The notes: a model not told the origin generated them from the letters alone. DNA of 64,000 nucleotides from Phocaeicola faecium (GCF_014837055.1 NZ_JACSPQ010000053.1:62001-126000), one strand, 5' to 3'; counted from the first letter of the stretch, positions 1 to 9,647 are shown. Program-made: numbers and translations.

Positions 1-56
1 TGAACCGTTGTATTTCCCTCATACACAGTGCGGCCCTATTTTGCCGGAAGCATAAA

Positions 57-153
57 AAAACGCTACCCGTAAAACCAGTCTGTTCTATGGGTAGCGTCGG
101 GCAATTCTACCGCAAGGAATGAGCAACGCTAACGTTAGTTTTTCCCGACGCAT
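57..153 (-). repeat. dispersed hairpin repeat, copy 1
   Basis: This is a copy of the intergenic element that recurs through the window. It runs from AAACGCTACCC, through a CTATGGGTAG half-hairpin and TCTACCGCAAGG, to CGCTAACGTTAGTTTTT. Compared with the copy at 32886 it is in reverse orientation (module B, then module A). A flank rich in GCCGGAAGC precedes it at 43-51. Positions 1-287 hold no gene that I can support; the stretch 154-287 shows nothing recognisable. Confidence 0.8.
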
Positions 154-287
154 GAATTGGAAGATTTTCTGTCTGTTCTTTCACCGGACGGAAAGATGCT
201 AACGGGTTTGATAAGTTAAAATATTTTTACCGGAAAGGTCGCGGTACAGGTTGCAAAGTCATCCCTCGGAAAGGCGGACGGGAACGG

Positions 288-707
288 TCATGAAACACGC
301 ATCCCAAGCGCCTTGTTCTCGGCAGCCTCCATGATTTCACGCTCGCCCGGCCCCTTGTCATTGATGCCGCAAAGGTGAAGGATGCCGTGGATGATAACGC
401 GATGCAACTCCGTATCGTACTCCGCGCCAAACTGCTCGGCATTGGTACGAACGGTGTCAAGACTGATGAAAAGGTCGCCCGCAATGCGGTTTCCCTCGCA
501 GTAATCAAACGTAATGATATCCGTGTAGTAATCGTGTTGCAGGTACTGGCGGTTCACTTCCAATATCTTTTCGTCGGAACAGAAAATGTAAGCGATTTCG
601 CCCACACGTTTTCCGTACGTTGCAGCCACGGCTTTAATCCATGCCGTAGTTTCACTTTGATTGATGGCAGGCATTTCCACGCCCTCGGTCTGATAAGTAA
701 TCATCAT
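288..707 (-). CDS. ybeY: endoribonuclease / rRNA maturation factor YbeY
   Basis: A 139-residue protein of the UPF0054/YbeY metalloprotein family, which acts in 16S rRNA 3' maturation and ribosome quality control in the cytoplasm. The family signature lies near the C terminus as HGILHLCGINDKGPGE (His107, His111, Asp117). The usual third zinc ligand, a histidine directly after the Asp in HGxLHLxGxDH, is Lys here. I recall the same INDKGPGE form in Bacteroides relatives, so it may be a lineage variant. The length fits the family. An alternative ATG lies one codon inside. The next gene upstream on the same strand ends 9 bases before it, so the two are probably co-transcribed. Confidence 0.9.
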   Translation of the reverse strand: MMITYQTEGVEMPAINQSETTAWIKAVAATYGKRVGEIAYIFCSDEKILEVNRQYLQHDYYTDIITFDYCEGNRIAGDLFISLDTVRTNAEQFGAEYDTELHRVIIHGILHLCGINDKGPGEREIMEAAENKALGMRVS

Positions 708-716
708 ATATTCAGA

Positions 717-1949
717 TTAATGAAAAAACATGTAACAGATGAAAATAGCCGCAATAACCCCGGCAAGGTCGGCAAGTAACCCGCACGAAACGGCATGGCG
801 CGTACGCACGACGCCTACACTGCCGAAATAAACGGCAAGAATGTAAAAAGTAGTATCGGTGGCTCCCTGAAAGATACATGCCAGTCGCCCCACAAACGAA
901 TCTGCACCATACGTACTCATGGCATCTACCATCAGCCCGCGCGCCCCGCTTCCGCTCAGCGGTTTCATCAGTGCAGTAGGCAGCGCACCCACAAAATCAC
1001 TATCCATCCCGCACCACTCAACCAGCCGGGCTATACCTTGTGTCAGATAATCCATGCACCCCGACGCGCGAAACACTCCGATAGCCACAAGGATTGCCAC
1101 CAGATAGGGAATGATGCGGACGGCAGTAGAAAAGCCCTCCTTCGCCCCTTCGATAAACGCATCGTAAACGTTGATTTTTTTTCTGACTCCTGCCAGAATA
1201 AATCCAATGATAATCGTGAAAAGCAACACGTTGGCGGTTGTGGTAGAATAAACATCTATTTGCTCGCGCGGCAGCGTGCTGAAAAAATAAATCAAAAGAG
1301 CGATAAACAGACTCGCCCCGCCTAAAAACAGAAGGACGGTACGGTTAAACAAGTTGATGCGCTGGTACAGACTGACTGCAACAATGCCTGCCAGCGTGGA
1401 AAAGAATGTGGCAAGCAGGATAGGAACAAATACATCCGTGGGTTGAGCCGCCCCCAACTGTGCACGGTAAACCATGATGCTGATAGGAATCAGCGTGAGC
1501 CCTGAAGTATTCAGCACCAAAAACATTATCATCGGATTACTTGCCGTATCTTTGCGCGGATTAAGAGCTTGCAGCCCTTCCATCGCTTTCAGCCCCAACG
1601 GTGTGGCAGCATTGTCCAGCCCCAACATGTTGGCAGCAAGATTCATAAAGATACTTCCCGTAACGGGATGCCCTTTCGGGATGTCGGGGAAAAGTTTGGA
1701 GAATAACGGGCTCAGCATACGCGACAGCCAGTTCACCACTCCTCCCAGTTCGCCTATCTTCATAATACCCATCCAGAGCGACAGTACCCCCGTCAGTCCC
1801 AATGAGATTTCAAACGCCGTTTTCGACGATTCGAACGTAGAGTTGATAATAGTCGGAAATACTTCCGTATCACCCAAACATACCAATCGCACCAGCGCCA
1901 CTATAAAGGCAAGGGCGAAAAAAGCTATCCAAATGTAATTCAATACCAT
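717..1949 (-). CDS. nucleoside-recognition (SpmA/SpmB-like) membrane protein
   Basis: A 410-residue polytopic membrane protein. It reads as a fusion of two gate/nucleoside-recognition domains of the SpmA and SpmB type. The N-terminal half has the glycine- and asparagine-rich stretch LAANMLGLDNAATPLGLKAM (about residues 107-126). The C-terminal half has PTALMKPLSGSGARGLMVDAM and GATDTTFYILAVYFG. In spore formers the separate proteins affect spore maturation; in Bacteroidales, which do not sporulate, the role and substrate are unknown. It lies just upstream of ybeY on the same strand and diverges from the DUF3810 gene. Confidence 0.85.
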   Translation of the reverse strand: MVLNYIWIAFFALAFIVALVRLVCLGDTEVFPTIINSTFESSKTAFEISLGLTGVLSLWMGIMKIGELGGVVNWLSRMLSPLFSKLFPDIPKGHPVTGSIFMNLAANMLGLDNAATPLGLKAMEGLQALNPRKDTASNPMIMFLVLNTSGLTLIPISIMVYRAQLGAAQPTDVFVPILLATFFSTLAGIVAVSLYQRINLFNRTVLLFLGGASLFIALLIYFFSTLPREQIDVYSTTTANVLLFTIIIGFILAGVRKKINVYDAFIEGAKEGFSTAVRIIPYLVAILVAIGVFRASGCMDYLTQGIARLVEWCGMDSDFVGALPTALMKPLSGSGARGLMVDAMSTYGADSFVGRLACIFQGATDTTFYILAVYFGSVGVVRTRHAVSCGLLADLAGVIAAIFICYMFFH

Positions 1950-1969
1950 GTGTTATGTTACTTTGTCCG

Positions 1970-1977
1970 CAAAAGTA
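1970..1977 (-). promoter_or_regulatory. -7 promoter element for the SpmAB-like gene
   Basis: CAAAAGTA on the plus strand reads TACTTTTG on the minus strand and matches the Bacteroidetes TAnnTTTG element. It lies 21 bases before the ATG. I see no clear TTTG -33 box. Confidence 0.5.
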
Positions 1978-2020
1978 AAGATTTTATCGGTTAGTTTTAT
2001 AGTGATAACCGAAAAACCTA

Positions 2021-2028
2021 TAACTTTG
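2021..2028 (+). promoter_or_regulatory. -7 promoter element abutting the DUF3810 start
   Basis: TAACTTTG matches TAnnTTTG exactly and ends only 4 bases before the ATG at 2033. Transcription would therefore start at or next to the start codon, which suggests a leaderless message. The -33 region (TTTA at 1996-1999) is weak. Confidence 0.5.
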
Positions 2029-2032
2029 TTTC

Positions 2033-3073
2033 ATGAAACCATTCCGTTTGCGTCATCTCCGCCTTGCGGTGGGAGCGATATTATTTGCCGGCATCCTGCT
2101 GTTCCGCTTCATTCCCGGAGCCGGAGAGGTATATGCCCGGACGTTTTATCCCGTCATCTCGTCCGTGCTTTCAGCCGTAGCCTCAACAGTGCCGGTATTG
2201 CTTGAAGAAGTGCTGGTTATCGGGGCAGGCGCAGGATTACTGATTTACCCTTTTGCGGCACGTCGGCACGGATGGAAACACATTGTTTTCCGCGAAGCCG
2301 AAATAATTGCATGGATTTACATCTGGTTTTACTGGGGATGGGGAATGAATTATTTCCGTAACGATTTCTATCAGCGGGCAAACGTAACCCCTGTTGCTTA
2401 TCACGAAGAAGACTTCCGCCGCTTCTTGCATACCTATACCGAAAAGCTGAACAAGGCTTACGTCGCCTTACCCTCGTCGTTCGAAGTCCGGACGGCAGAA
2501 GAAGAAATCAAAGAAATTTATCGCACGTTGCCCGCACATTTCGGCTTGGCTGAGCCCCGCTCCTTCCAACATCCCAAACGTTCGCTGATGGACGGGCTTT
2601 ATTCCTCGGTGGGCGTGCTGGGCTACATGGGTCCCTTTTTTGCCGAATCCTATATTAATAAATGTATGAAAGCAGATGCATTTACATACGCCCACGAACT
2701 GTCACACTGGTTAGGAGTGAGCAGCGAAGCCGAAGCGAATTTCTGGGCATATCAGGTATGCTTGCGCTCATCTGATGCCGCCATTCGCTATCAAGGCTAC
2801 TTCGGTCTGCTGCCTTACGTGTTGACCAACGCAAACAGCCTGTTATCCCAGCATGAATTTGAGGCATGGGTACAAACTCTCCTCCCAGAAATAACAGCCG
2901 ATTACCGGAAACTCCGCCAACTCCGTGCCCGATTATACAGTCCGCTCGTAGGTTCGATTCAAGACACCGTTTACGACTGGTATCTGAAAAGTAACCGAAT
3001 ATCATCCGGACAGAAAAACTATGCCGAAGTTATCGGCATGATTTTGTCTGTGCAAGAAGAGTGGAGGTACTGA
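2033..3073 (+). CDS. DUF3810 membrane zinc metallopeptidase-like protein
   Basis: A 346-residue protein of the DUF3810 family, common in Bacteroidetes. Hydrophobic membrane segments lie at about residues 12-30, 42-75 and 88-105. A long extracytoplasmic-type domain follows, with a zinc-protease motif HELSH (His221, Glu222, His225) and SEAEANFWAYQ about 6 residues later, which could supply the third ligand. This pattern suggests a membrane-anchored peptidase; the substrate is unknown. The ATG at 2033 is chosen because it precedes a clean N-terminal membrane segment. It diverges from the gene ending the preceding minus-strand pair. Confidence 0.85.
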   Translation: MKPFRLRHLRLAVGAILFAGILLFRFIPGAGEVYARTFYPVISSVLSAVASTVPVLLEEVLVIGAGAGLLIYPFAARRHGWKHIVFREAEIIAWIYIWFYWGWGMNYFRNDFYQRANVTPVAYHEEDFRRFLHTYTEKLNKAYVALPSSFEVRTAEEEIKEIYRTLPAHFGLAEPRSFQHPKRSLMDGLYSSVGVLGYMGPFFAESYINKCMKADAFTYAHELSHWLGVSSEAEANFWAYQVCLRSSDAAIRYQGYFGLLPYVLTNANSLLSQHEFEAWVQTLLPEITADYRKLRQLRARLYSPLVGSIQDTVYDWYLKSNRISSGQKNYAEVIGMILSVQEEWRY

Positions 3074-3170
3074 AATTCCATAAAAATAACATCAATCTTT
3101 ACAAAGAGCCTGATTCTTCGAATAAAAAGTATTATCTTTACAGCCTGAATTTTCATGTAGTAACGAACTG

Positions 3171-4301
3171 ATGGGCATTATTATCAAGAAAGTAAGTTCA
3201 AAACAAGAACTAAAAACGTTTATTCGTTTTAATTACGAATTATATAAAAATAACCCCTATTCCGTACCCGATTTGTACGACGACATGCTGAATACTTTCA
3301 GCCAGAAAAAGAATGCTGCATTCGAGTTTTGCGAAGCCGATTACTTTTTAGCCTACAAAGACGGTAAAGTGGCGGGCCGTGTAGCTGCTATCATTAACCA
3401 TCGTGCTAATGAAACATGGAATAAAAAAGAAGTAAGGTTCGGATGGATTGACTTTATAGATGATATGGAAGTGTCATCCGCTTTGCTGAAACAGGTAGAA
3501 GAGTGGGGAAAAGAACGCGGCATGGAGGCAATGGTCGGTCCGTTGGGCTTTACCGATTTAGACGCAGAAGGTATGCTGATCGAAGGTTACGACCAATTGA
3601 GCACCATGTCTACCATTTATAATTACCCGTATTATCCTGTACACATGGAGAAGTTGGGCTTTGAGAAAGAAGCCGACTGGGTGGAGTTTAAATTGATGGT
3701 GCCTGATAAGTTGCCCGATAAGTTCGTACGTATCTCCGAAATAATCCTCCAAAAATACAATCTGAAGATTAAAAAGCTGAAACGTAAAGAAATCAAGGAG
3801 AAGAATTACGGACAGAAAATATTCGACTTGATAAACGAAGCATACGCTCCTCTTTACGGCTTTTCAAAGATGACGCAAGGGCAGATTAACCAATATATAA
3901 AGATGTATCTTCCGCTGATCGACTTACGGATGGTATCGCTTGTAGAAAATGAACAGGGCGAACTGGTAGCTGTGGGTATATCGATGCCCTCGCTTTCAAA
4001 GGCTTTGCAGAAAGCTAAAGGACGGATGTTACCCTTCGGATGGTATCATCTGCTGAAAGCCTTATTCATAAAAAAGCCCAAGATACTCGATTTGCTGCTG
4101 GTAGGCGTTAAGCCGGAATATCAGAGCAAAGGAGTCAACGCCCTTCTGTTCTACGATTTGGTTCCCATCTATCAGCAAATGGGATTTGAATACGGCGAAA
4201 GTAATCCGGAGTTGGAAGTAAACAAAAAAGTACAGGCCCAATGGAGTGCATTCGAATCGGTACAGCATAAGCGCCGCAGAGCATTCCGCAAGAGTTTTTA
4301 A
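3171..4301 (+). CDS. GNAT-fold N-acetyltransferase-like protein
   Basis: A 376-residue cytoplasmic protein. The C-terminal part has an acetyl-CoA-binding-like loop, LLLVGVKPEYQSKGVNALLF (about residues 304-323), as in GNAT enzymes. The N-terminal part (FIRFNYELYKNNPYSVPDLY, VGPLGFTDLDAEGMLIEG) is typical of a Bacteroidetes family usually annotated only as hypothetical or GNAT-like. Substrate unknown. It lies 36 bases upstream of parE on the same strand, so the two may share a transcript. A TATCTTTA -7-like box lies at 3133-3140. Confidence 0.7.
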   Translation: MGIIIKKVSSKQELKTFIRFNYELYKNNPYSVPDLYDDMLNTFSQKKNAAFEFCEADYFLAYKDGKVAGRVAAIINHRANETWNKKEVRFGWIDFIDDMEVSSALLKQVEEWGKERGMEAMVGPLGFTDLDAEGMLIEGYDQLSTMSTIYNYPYYPVHMEKLGFEKEADWVEFKLMVPDKLPDKFVRISEIILQKYNLKIKKLKRKEIKEKNYGQKIFDLINEAYAPLYGFSKMTQGQINQYIKMYLPLIDLRMVSLVENEQGELVAVGISMPSLSKALQKAKGRMLPFGWYHLLKALFIKKPKILDLLLVGVKPEYQSKGVNALLFYDLVPIYQQMGFEYGESNPELEVNKKVQAQWSAFESVQHKRRRAFRKSF

Positions 4302-4337
4302 GCAGAGTCCGTCAATCCTATATAAAGTATAAGAAGA

Positions 4338-6269
4338 ATGGAAGAGACTAACGAACAAATAACCAATCCGGTTTCATATACTGAGGAGAACATCCGCCAC
4401 CTGAGCGATATGGAGCATGTGCGTACCCGTCCGGGTATGTACATCGGGCGTTTGGGCGATGGCTCGCAGGCGGAAGACGGCATTTATGTACTGCTGAAAG
4501 AAGTGATAGACAACTCGATTGATGAGTTCAAAATGGGAGCCGGAAAGCGTATCGACATCCAGATGGAAGATAATCTGCGTGTCTCCGTACGCGATTACGG
4601 ACGCGGTATTCCGTTGGGAAGTCTGGTGGATGCCGTATCAATGCTGAACACAGGAGGTAAGTACGATACCAAAGCCTTCAAGAAGAGCGTCGGGCTGAAC
4701 GGAGTGGGTGCAAAGGCTGTCAATGCACTAAGTTCACGCTTTGTGGCACGGAGCATACGCGACGGACAGATGCGCGAAGCCATTTTCGAACGTGGCAATT
4801 TGTTGAGCGATACCATGCAGGAAACCAACGAAGAAAACGGAACTTACATTTTCTTCGAACCGGACAATACCCTGTTTGTTAACTACCATTTCCGCCCGGA
4901 ATTTATTGAAACCATGCTCCGGAATTATACGTATCTCAATACGGGGCTGGCTATTTACTACAATAATCACCGCATCATCAGCCGCAACGGACTGGAGGAT
5001 TTGCTGAACGATAACATGACTTCGCAGGGATTATACCCCATTATCCACTTAAAAGGCGAAGACATCGAGATTGCTTTCACCCACAGCCCACAGTACGGCG
5101 AAGAATATTACTCGTTCGTAAACGGACAGCATACCACACAGGGAGGTACGCACCAAAGTGCCTTTAAAGAACATATCGCACGCACGATAAAAGAGTTCTA
5201 TGGAAAAAACTTGGAATATCAGGATATCCGTAACGGACTGGTAGCTGCCATTGCCATTAATGTCATCGAACCCACGTTTGAGAGTCAGACCAAAATCAAG
5301 TTGGGTTCATTGACCATGGCTCCCGAAAAAGACTCAGAGGGAAATCCTTATCCGCTGTCGGGCGTAAGTGTCAACAAATTTGTAGGTGACTTCGTTAAAG
5401 AACAAGTAGACAATTATCTGCATAAACACGTAGACGTGGCGGAAGTCATGCTTCAGAAGATACAGGAATCGGAAAAAGAGCGCAAGGCTATTGCCGGTGT
5501 AACAAAGATTGCCCGCGAGCGTGCAAAAAAAGCCAATCTGCATAACCGCAAGCTGCGTGATTGCCGCATCCACTTGAACGATACGAAAGTCAGCAAGAAA
5601 GACGAGGAAGACGACCCCCGTCTGGAAAGTTCCATCTTCATTACCGAGGGAGATTCTGCAAGCGGTTCTATCACGAAAAGTCGCGATGTAAATACCCAAG
5701 CCGTGTTCAGCCTGCGGGGAAAACCGCTTAACTCGTTCGGACTGACCAAAAAGGTGGTTTACGAGAATGAAGAATTCAATCTCCTGCAAGCCGCTCTGAA
5801 CATAGAAGACGGCTTAGACGGATTGCGCTATAATAAAGTTATCGTAGCTACCGATGCCGATGTAGACGGTATGCACATCCGCCTGTTGATGATAACGTTC
5901 TTCCTTCAGTTCTTCCCCGACTTGATAAAAAAAGGACACGTATACATTTTGCAAACCCCGCTTTTCCGCGTACGCAACCGCCGGAAAGGTGTGTATGAAA
6001 CCCTTTACTGTTATTCGGAAGAAGAACGACTTGCTGCCATTGAGAAACTGTCGCCCAATCCGGAGATAACCCGTTTTAAAGGTCTGGGTGAGATTTCGCC
6101 CGAAGAATTCCGTAACTTCATCGGGAAAGACATGCGGTTAGAACAAGTAACGCTTCGGAAAACCGATGCCGTAAAAGAACTGTTGGAGTTTTACATGGGT
6201 AAAAATACAATGGAAAGACAGAATTTTATTATCGACAACCTTGTAGTTGAAGAAGACATAGTAAGCTAA
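4338..6269 (+). CDS. parE: DNA topoisomerase IV subunit B (type IIA topoisomerase B subunit)
   Basis: A 643-residue ATPase subunit that pairs with ParC to decatenate chromosomes. The N-terminal GHKL ATPase domain shows [10 protein letters not shown], the DYGRGIP loop and [14 protein letters not shown]. The TOPRIM domain shows [10 protein letters not shown] and the metal-binding DADVDGMHI; the C terminus has the conserved TRFKGLGE segment. The length is right for a subunit without the long GyrB insert. I call ParE rather than GyrB from the ATPase-lid wording ([18 protein letters not shown]) and the coaD neighbour, a linkage I recall from Bacteroides; GyrB is the alternative. Confidence 0.88.
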   Translation: MEETNEQITNPVSYTEENIRHLSDMEHVRTRPGMYIGRLGDGSQAEDGIYVLLKEVIDNSIDEFKMGAGKRIDIQMEDNLRVSVRDYGRGIPLGSLVDAVSMLNTGGKYDTKAFKKSVGLNGVGAKAVNALSSRFVARSIRDGQMREAIFERGNLLSDTMQETNEENGTYIFFEPDNTLFVNYHFRPEFIETMLRNYTYLNTGLAIYYNNHRIISRNGLEDLLNDNMTSQGLYPIIHLKGEDIEIAFTHSPQYGEEYYSFVNGQHTTQGGTHQSAFKEHIARTIKEFYGKNLEYQDIRNGLVAAIAINVIEPTFESQTKIKLGSLTMAPEKDSEGNPYPLSGVSVNKFVGDFVKEQVDNYLHKHVDVAEVMLQKIQESEKERKAIAGVTKIARERAKKANLHNRKLRDCRIHLNDTKVSKKDEEDDPRLESSIFITEGDSASGSITKSRDVNTQAVFSLRGKPLNSFGLTKKVVYENEEFNLLQAALNIEDGLDGLRYNKVIVATDADVDGMHIRLLMITFFLQFFPDLIKKGHVYILQTPLFRVRNRRKGVYETLYCYSEEERLAAIEKLSPNPEITRFKGLGEISPEEFRNFIGKDMRLEQVTLRKTDAVKELLEFYMGKNTMERQNFIIDNLVVEEDIVS

Positions 6270-6282
6270 ACGAAACAAAACA

Positions 6283-6735
6283 ATGAAAAGAGCAATATTC
6301 CCCGGAACATTCGACCCGTTTACCGTGGGACACTATTCCGTAGTCAAACGTGCGTTGACATTTATGGACGAAGTTATCATCAGTATCGGAATCAACGAAA
6401 GCAAACGCACATGGTTTCCTACGGAAAAGCGGTTAGACATGATTCGTAAACTATATGCTGATGATCCGCGGGTTAAAGTCATGGCTTACGACGGACTGAC
6501 CATTGACTTTGCCATAGAACAAAATGCACAGGTCATTATTCGCGGTATCCGTACCGTACGCGATTTTGAATACGAAGAAACAATAGCCGATGTCAACCGC
6601 AAATTGTCCGGCATCGAAACCATCCTTCTGTTCACCGAACCCGAACTGACATCCGTCAGCTCCACCATCGTCCGCGAACTGCTTCAGTTCGGCAAAGACG
6701 TTACTCCATTCCTTCCTCAAGGAATGAAAATCTGA
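6283..6735 (+). CDS. coaD: phosphopantetheine adenylyltransferase
   Basis: A 150-residue nucleotidyltransferase that joins ATP and 4'-phosphopantetheine to dephospho-CoA, the penultimate step of CoA synthesis. The N terminus holds the [10 protein letters not shown] motif (T/HxGH class). [12 protein letters not shown] and the C-terminal [10 protein letters not shown] motif are also present. The length is typical. It starts 13 bases after the parE stop and is probably in the same transcript. A strong terminator hairpin follows at 6777-6818. Confidence 0.95.
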   Translation: MKRAIFPGTFDPFTVGHYSVVKRALTFMDEVIISIGINESKRTWFPTEKRLDMIRKLYADDPRVKVMAYDGLTIDFAIEQNAQVIIRGIRTVRDFEYEETIADVNRKLSGIETILLFTEPELTSVSSTIVRELLQFGKDVTPFLPQGMKI

Positions 6736-6776
6736 CTCCTCTCCGGCTCCTTCAGAAATCAGCCATAAGACATAAC

Positions 6777-6818
6777 AAAGGCATCGGCATGTTTTACCCA
6801 AGACAAGCCGATGCCTTT
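6777..6818 (+). terminator. Rho-independent terminator after coaD
   Basis: The 12-bp stem AAAGGCATCGGC (6777-6788) pairs with GCCGATGCCTTT (6807-6818) and is followed by a T-rich stretch. It closes the parE-coaD transcript. Confidence 0.85.
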
Positions 6819-6909
6819 ATTTATCATAACTTAGCGGATTACGTAGGGTTTTGAATAACAACTTTTGTTTTTTGGAACAATTATTTCCGCTATTCTCAAT
6901 GCAGGGGCT

Positions 6910-6917
6910 TACTTTTG
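6910..6917 (+). promoter_or_regulatory. -7 promoter element for the DUF4965 gene
   Basis: TACTTTTG matches TAnnTTTG and lies 65 bases before the start codon. The -33 region is not convincing. Confidence 0.45.
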
Positions 6918-6982
6918 CATCAAACCCAATAGGCTTTTTGAATATCAATTGTAGTAACTAATACCAAAAACAAACGAAAACA

Positions 6983-9490
6983 ATGAAAAAACTTACAACT
7001 GCAACTTTGCTTGCTATGGGGCTGTGTAGCCAACTTCAGGCTACAGATTTGTTTAAGCCGGTTCAAGAAACAGACTTGAGACTTCCATCTGTTCCGCTGG
7101 TAACTTCTGACCCTTATTTTTCTATCTGGTCGCCTTATGACAAACTGAACGAAGGAAGTACCAAACACTGGACAAACGATGAGAAATCATTAATAGGAGC
7201 CGTTCGTGTAGACGGAAAAGTATATCGGTTCATGGGAAAACAGGCACTCGAAGCATTGGTGTCAATGGCTGGTAGTGAGGCTTGGGAAGGCCATTATACT
7301 TTTGATGCGCCTCAAGGAGAATGGACAGCGCTGGATTATGCGGCAAATGGCTGGCAGAAAGGACAAGGGGCGTTCGGCACAAACGATATGCCTGCGGTAC
7401 GCACCGGGTGGAACACGAAAGACATCTGGGTACGCCGCGAATTTAATCTGAATGAAATCCCGGCAAATGCCCCTATTTATTTGAAGTATTCACACGATGA
7501 TGTGTTCGAACTTTACCTGAACGGCGAAAAACTGGTGGCTACGGATTACTGCTGGAGAAACAATGTGGTGTTGGAGTTGTCTGACAAAGTACGTGCCAAG
7601 ATGCGCAAAGGGAAAAATGTTATCGCTGCGCATTGTCATAACACGACCGGAGGTGCTTACGTAGACTTCGGATTGTATACGACTAACCAGAAGACGGTGG
7701 AATTTGAGAATGCAGCCATCCAGAAATCGGTAGATGTATTGCCCACCCAAACTTACTATACGTTTACTTGCGGTCCGGTGGAACTCGACGTGGTTTTTAC
7801 TGCCCCCATGCTGATTGACGATCTCGACCTGATTTCAACTCCCATAAACTATATTTCTTATCAGGCTACCTCTACCGATAAAAAAGCACACGATGTGCAG
7901 GTGTATATCGAAACGACTCCTCAACTCGCCGTAAACGAAATGACCCAGCCCACTAAAGCACAGGTTATCCGGAAAAACGGTATCAATTACGTTGAGGCAG
8001 GAAGTATCGATCAACCGATTACCGACCGAAAGGGAGACTTGATAAGCATCGATTGGGGATATGTGTATCTGGCTGGAAAAAACGGAGCAAATACTTCGGT
8101 CAGTTTAGGAAATTATGCCGACATGAAAGCGGCGTTCTCTACGCAAGGAGAACTGATGGCAGGACGGCGTGAAGTTATCACACGCAAAGCCGACGAAATG
8201 CCTGCAATGGCTTATATGGAAGATTTGGGTACTGTTTCTTCCACAGGGAAAAGCGGTTTCATGATGATTGGATACGATGATATCTACTCTGTCGAATACA
8301 TGTACGAACGACGGATGGCTTACTGGAAACACGACGGAAAGGTCAGCATTTTCGATGCTTTCGAACGCGCGAAGGCAAACTATCAGAGCATCATGGAGCG
8401 TTGCCGCGATTTCGATGCCATGATTATGAAGGATGCCGAAAAAGCCGGAGGCAAGAAATACGCCGAAATCTGTGCGGCTTCTTATCGACACGTGATGGCT
8501 GCCCACAAATTGTTTACCGACAAAGAAGGCAACTTACTGTTCTTCTCAAAAGAAAATAACAGTAACGGATGCATCAATACGGTAGACCTTACTTATCCTT
8601 CTGCTCCTTTGTTCCTTGTTTACAATCCCGACTTGATGAAAGGCATGATGACAAGTATCTTTGAATACAGCGCAAGCGGAAGATGGAACAAGCCTTTCCC
8701 GGCACACGATTTGGGTACTTACCCGATAGCCAACGGGCAAGTATATGGTGGCGACATGCCGATTGAAGAAGGCGGAAACATGGTGATTCTGGCTGCTGCC
8801 GTAGCCAAAGCCGAAGGAAATGCCGATTATGCAAAAAGATATTGGGACTTGCTTACCATCTGGACCAACTATCTGGCAGAGTATGGTCAAGATCCCGAAA
8901 ATCAGTTGTGTACCGATGACTTTGCCGGACACTGGGCGCATAACGCTAACCTTTCGGTTAAGGCAATCATGGGAGTGGCAGCTTACAGCGAAATGGCTAA
9001 AATGTTAGGCATGGACGAAGTTGCCGAAACCTATATGACGAAAGCGCGAAACATGGCAAAGAAATGGATGGAAATGGCAGGCGAAGGAGACCATTACCGT
9101 CTGGCATTCGACCGCCCCAATACATGGAGCCAGAAATATAACATGGTATGGGATAAGATGTGGGGATTGAATCTGTTTCCGGGCGTAATGGAAAAAGAAT
9201 TGAAATATTATCTGACCAAACAAAATCCTTTCGGTCTACCGCTGGACAGCCGGAAAGAATATACCAAATCTGATTGGATTATGTGGACAGCTTCCATGTC
9301 GGAAGATATGGAAACATTCCAACAGTTCATTAACCCATTATACAAATATGTCAACGAGACGACAACCCGCGTGCCTATCAGCGACTGGCATCATACCGAC
9401 AGTGGCGAATGGGTAGGCTTCCGCGCCCGTTCGGTTATCGGTGGATATTGGATGAAGGTATTGATGGATAAAATGCAAGAAAAACAGTAA
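6983..9490 (+). CDS. secreted glutaminase-like protein (DUF4964/DUF5127/DUF4965/DUF1793 type)
   Basis: An 835-residue exported protein. A signal peptide (residues 1-20, cut near LQA-TD) precedes a DUF4964-like start (PSVPLVTSDPYFSIWSPYDKLNEG). The C-terminal two thirds match the glutaminase-A-like all-alpha region (SYRHVMAAHKLFTD, CINTVDLTYPSAPLFL, TDDFAGHWAHNANLSVKAI, TSDWHHT-type ending SDWHHTDSGE). Fungal relatives are called glutaminase A, but the activity of bacterial members is not firmly known. Residues about 110-235 look like an inserted beta-sandwich (GWQKGQGAFG, KYSHDDVFELYLNG, NVIAAHCHNT), as in glycosidase accessory domains. It stands alone between a terminator and a repeat. Confidence 0.8.
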   Translation: MKKLTTATLLAMGLCSQLQATDLFKPVQETDLRLPSVPLVTSDPYFSIWSPYDKLNEGSTKHWTNDEKSLIGAVRVDGKVYRFMGKQALEALVSMAGSEAWEGHYTFDAPQGEWTALDYAANGWQKGQGAFGTNDMPAVRTGWNTKDIWVRREFNLNEIPANAPIYLKYSHDDVFELYLNGEKLVATDYCWRNNVVLELSDKVRAKMRKGKNVIAAHCHNTTGGAYVDFGLYTTNQKTVEFENAAIQKSVDVLPTQTYYTFTCGPVELDVVFTAPMLIDDLDLISTPINYISYQATSTDKKAHDVQVYIETTPQLAVNEMTQPTKAQVIRKNGINYVEAGSIDQPITDRKGDLISIDWGYVYLAGKNGANTSVSLGNYADMKAAFSTQGELMAGRREVITRKADEMPAMAYMEDLGTVSSTGKSGFMMIGYDDIYSVEYMYERRMAYWKHDGKVSIFDAFERAKANYQSIMERCRDFDAMIMKDAEKAGGKKYAEICAASYRHVMAAHKLFTDKEGNLLFFSKENNSNGCINTVDLTYPSAPLFLVYNPDLMKGMMTSIFEYSASGRWNKPFPAHDLGTYPIANGQVYGGDMPIEEGGNMVILAAAVAKAEGNADYAKRYWDLLTIWTNYLAEYGQDPENQLCTDDFAGHWAHNANLSVKAIMGVAAYSEMAKMLGMDEVAETYMTKARNMAKKWMEMAGEGDHYRLAFDRPNTWSQKYNMVWDKMWGLNLFPGVMEKELKYYLTKQNPFGLPLDSRKEYTKSDWIMWTASMSEDMETFQQFINPLYKYVNETTTRVPISDWHHTDSGEWVGFRARSVIGGYWMKVLMDKMQEKQ

Positions 9491-9503
9491 CATATAGGCA
9501 CAT

Positions 9504-9593
9504 AAAACGCTACCGCTTGCGTTGGCCTGCACATGCGGATGTTTTCATTAACACTACCGCATACACGGACCAACGCAAGCGGTAATGTTTTTA
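9504..9593 (+). repeat. dispersed hairpin repeat, palindromic variant (copy 2)
   Basis: The outer arms are perfect 15-bp inverted repeats: TACCGCTTGCGTTGG (9511-9525) and CCAACGCAAGCGGTA (9570-9584). A nested pair, ATGCGG (9532-9537) with CCGCAT (9557-9562), lies inside. An A run precedes and a T run follows. It shares the CGCTACCG and ATGCGG words with the other copies but looks like two A modules in inverted order. It could also terminate the DUF4965 transcript. Confidence 0.75.
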
Positions 9594-9618
9594 ATTAGTT
9601 TATTCCGCAGAAAATCCG

Positions 9619-9626
9619 TAAGTTTG
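9619..9626 (+). promoter_or_regulatory. -7 promoter element for the S41 protease gene
   Basis: TAAGTTTG matches TAnnTTTG and ends 21 bases before the ATG at 9648. Confidence 0.45.
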
Positions 9627-9647
9627 CATTCAGAAAAACATTCTGAA

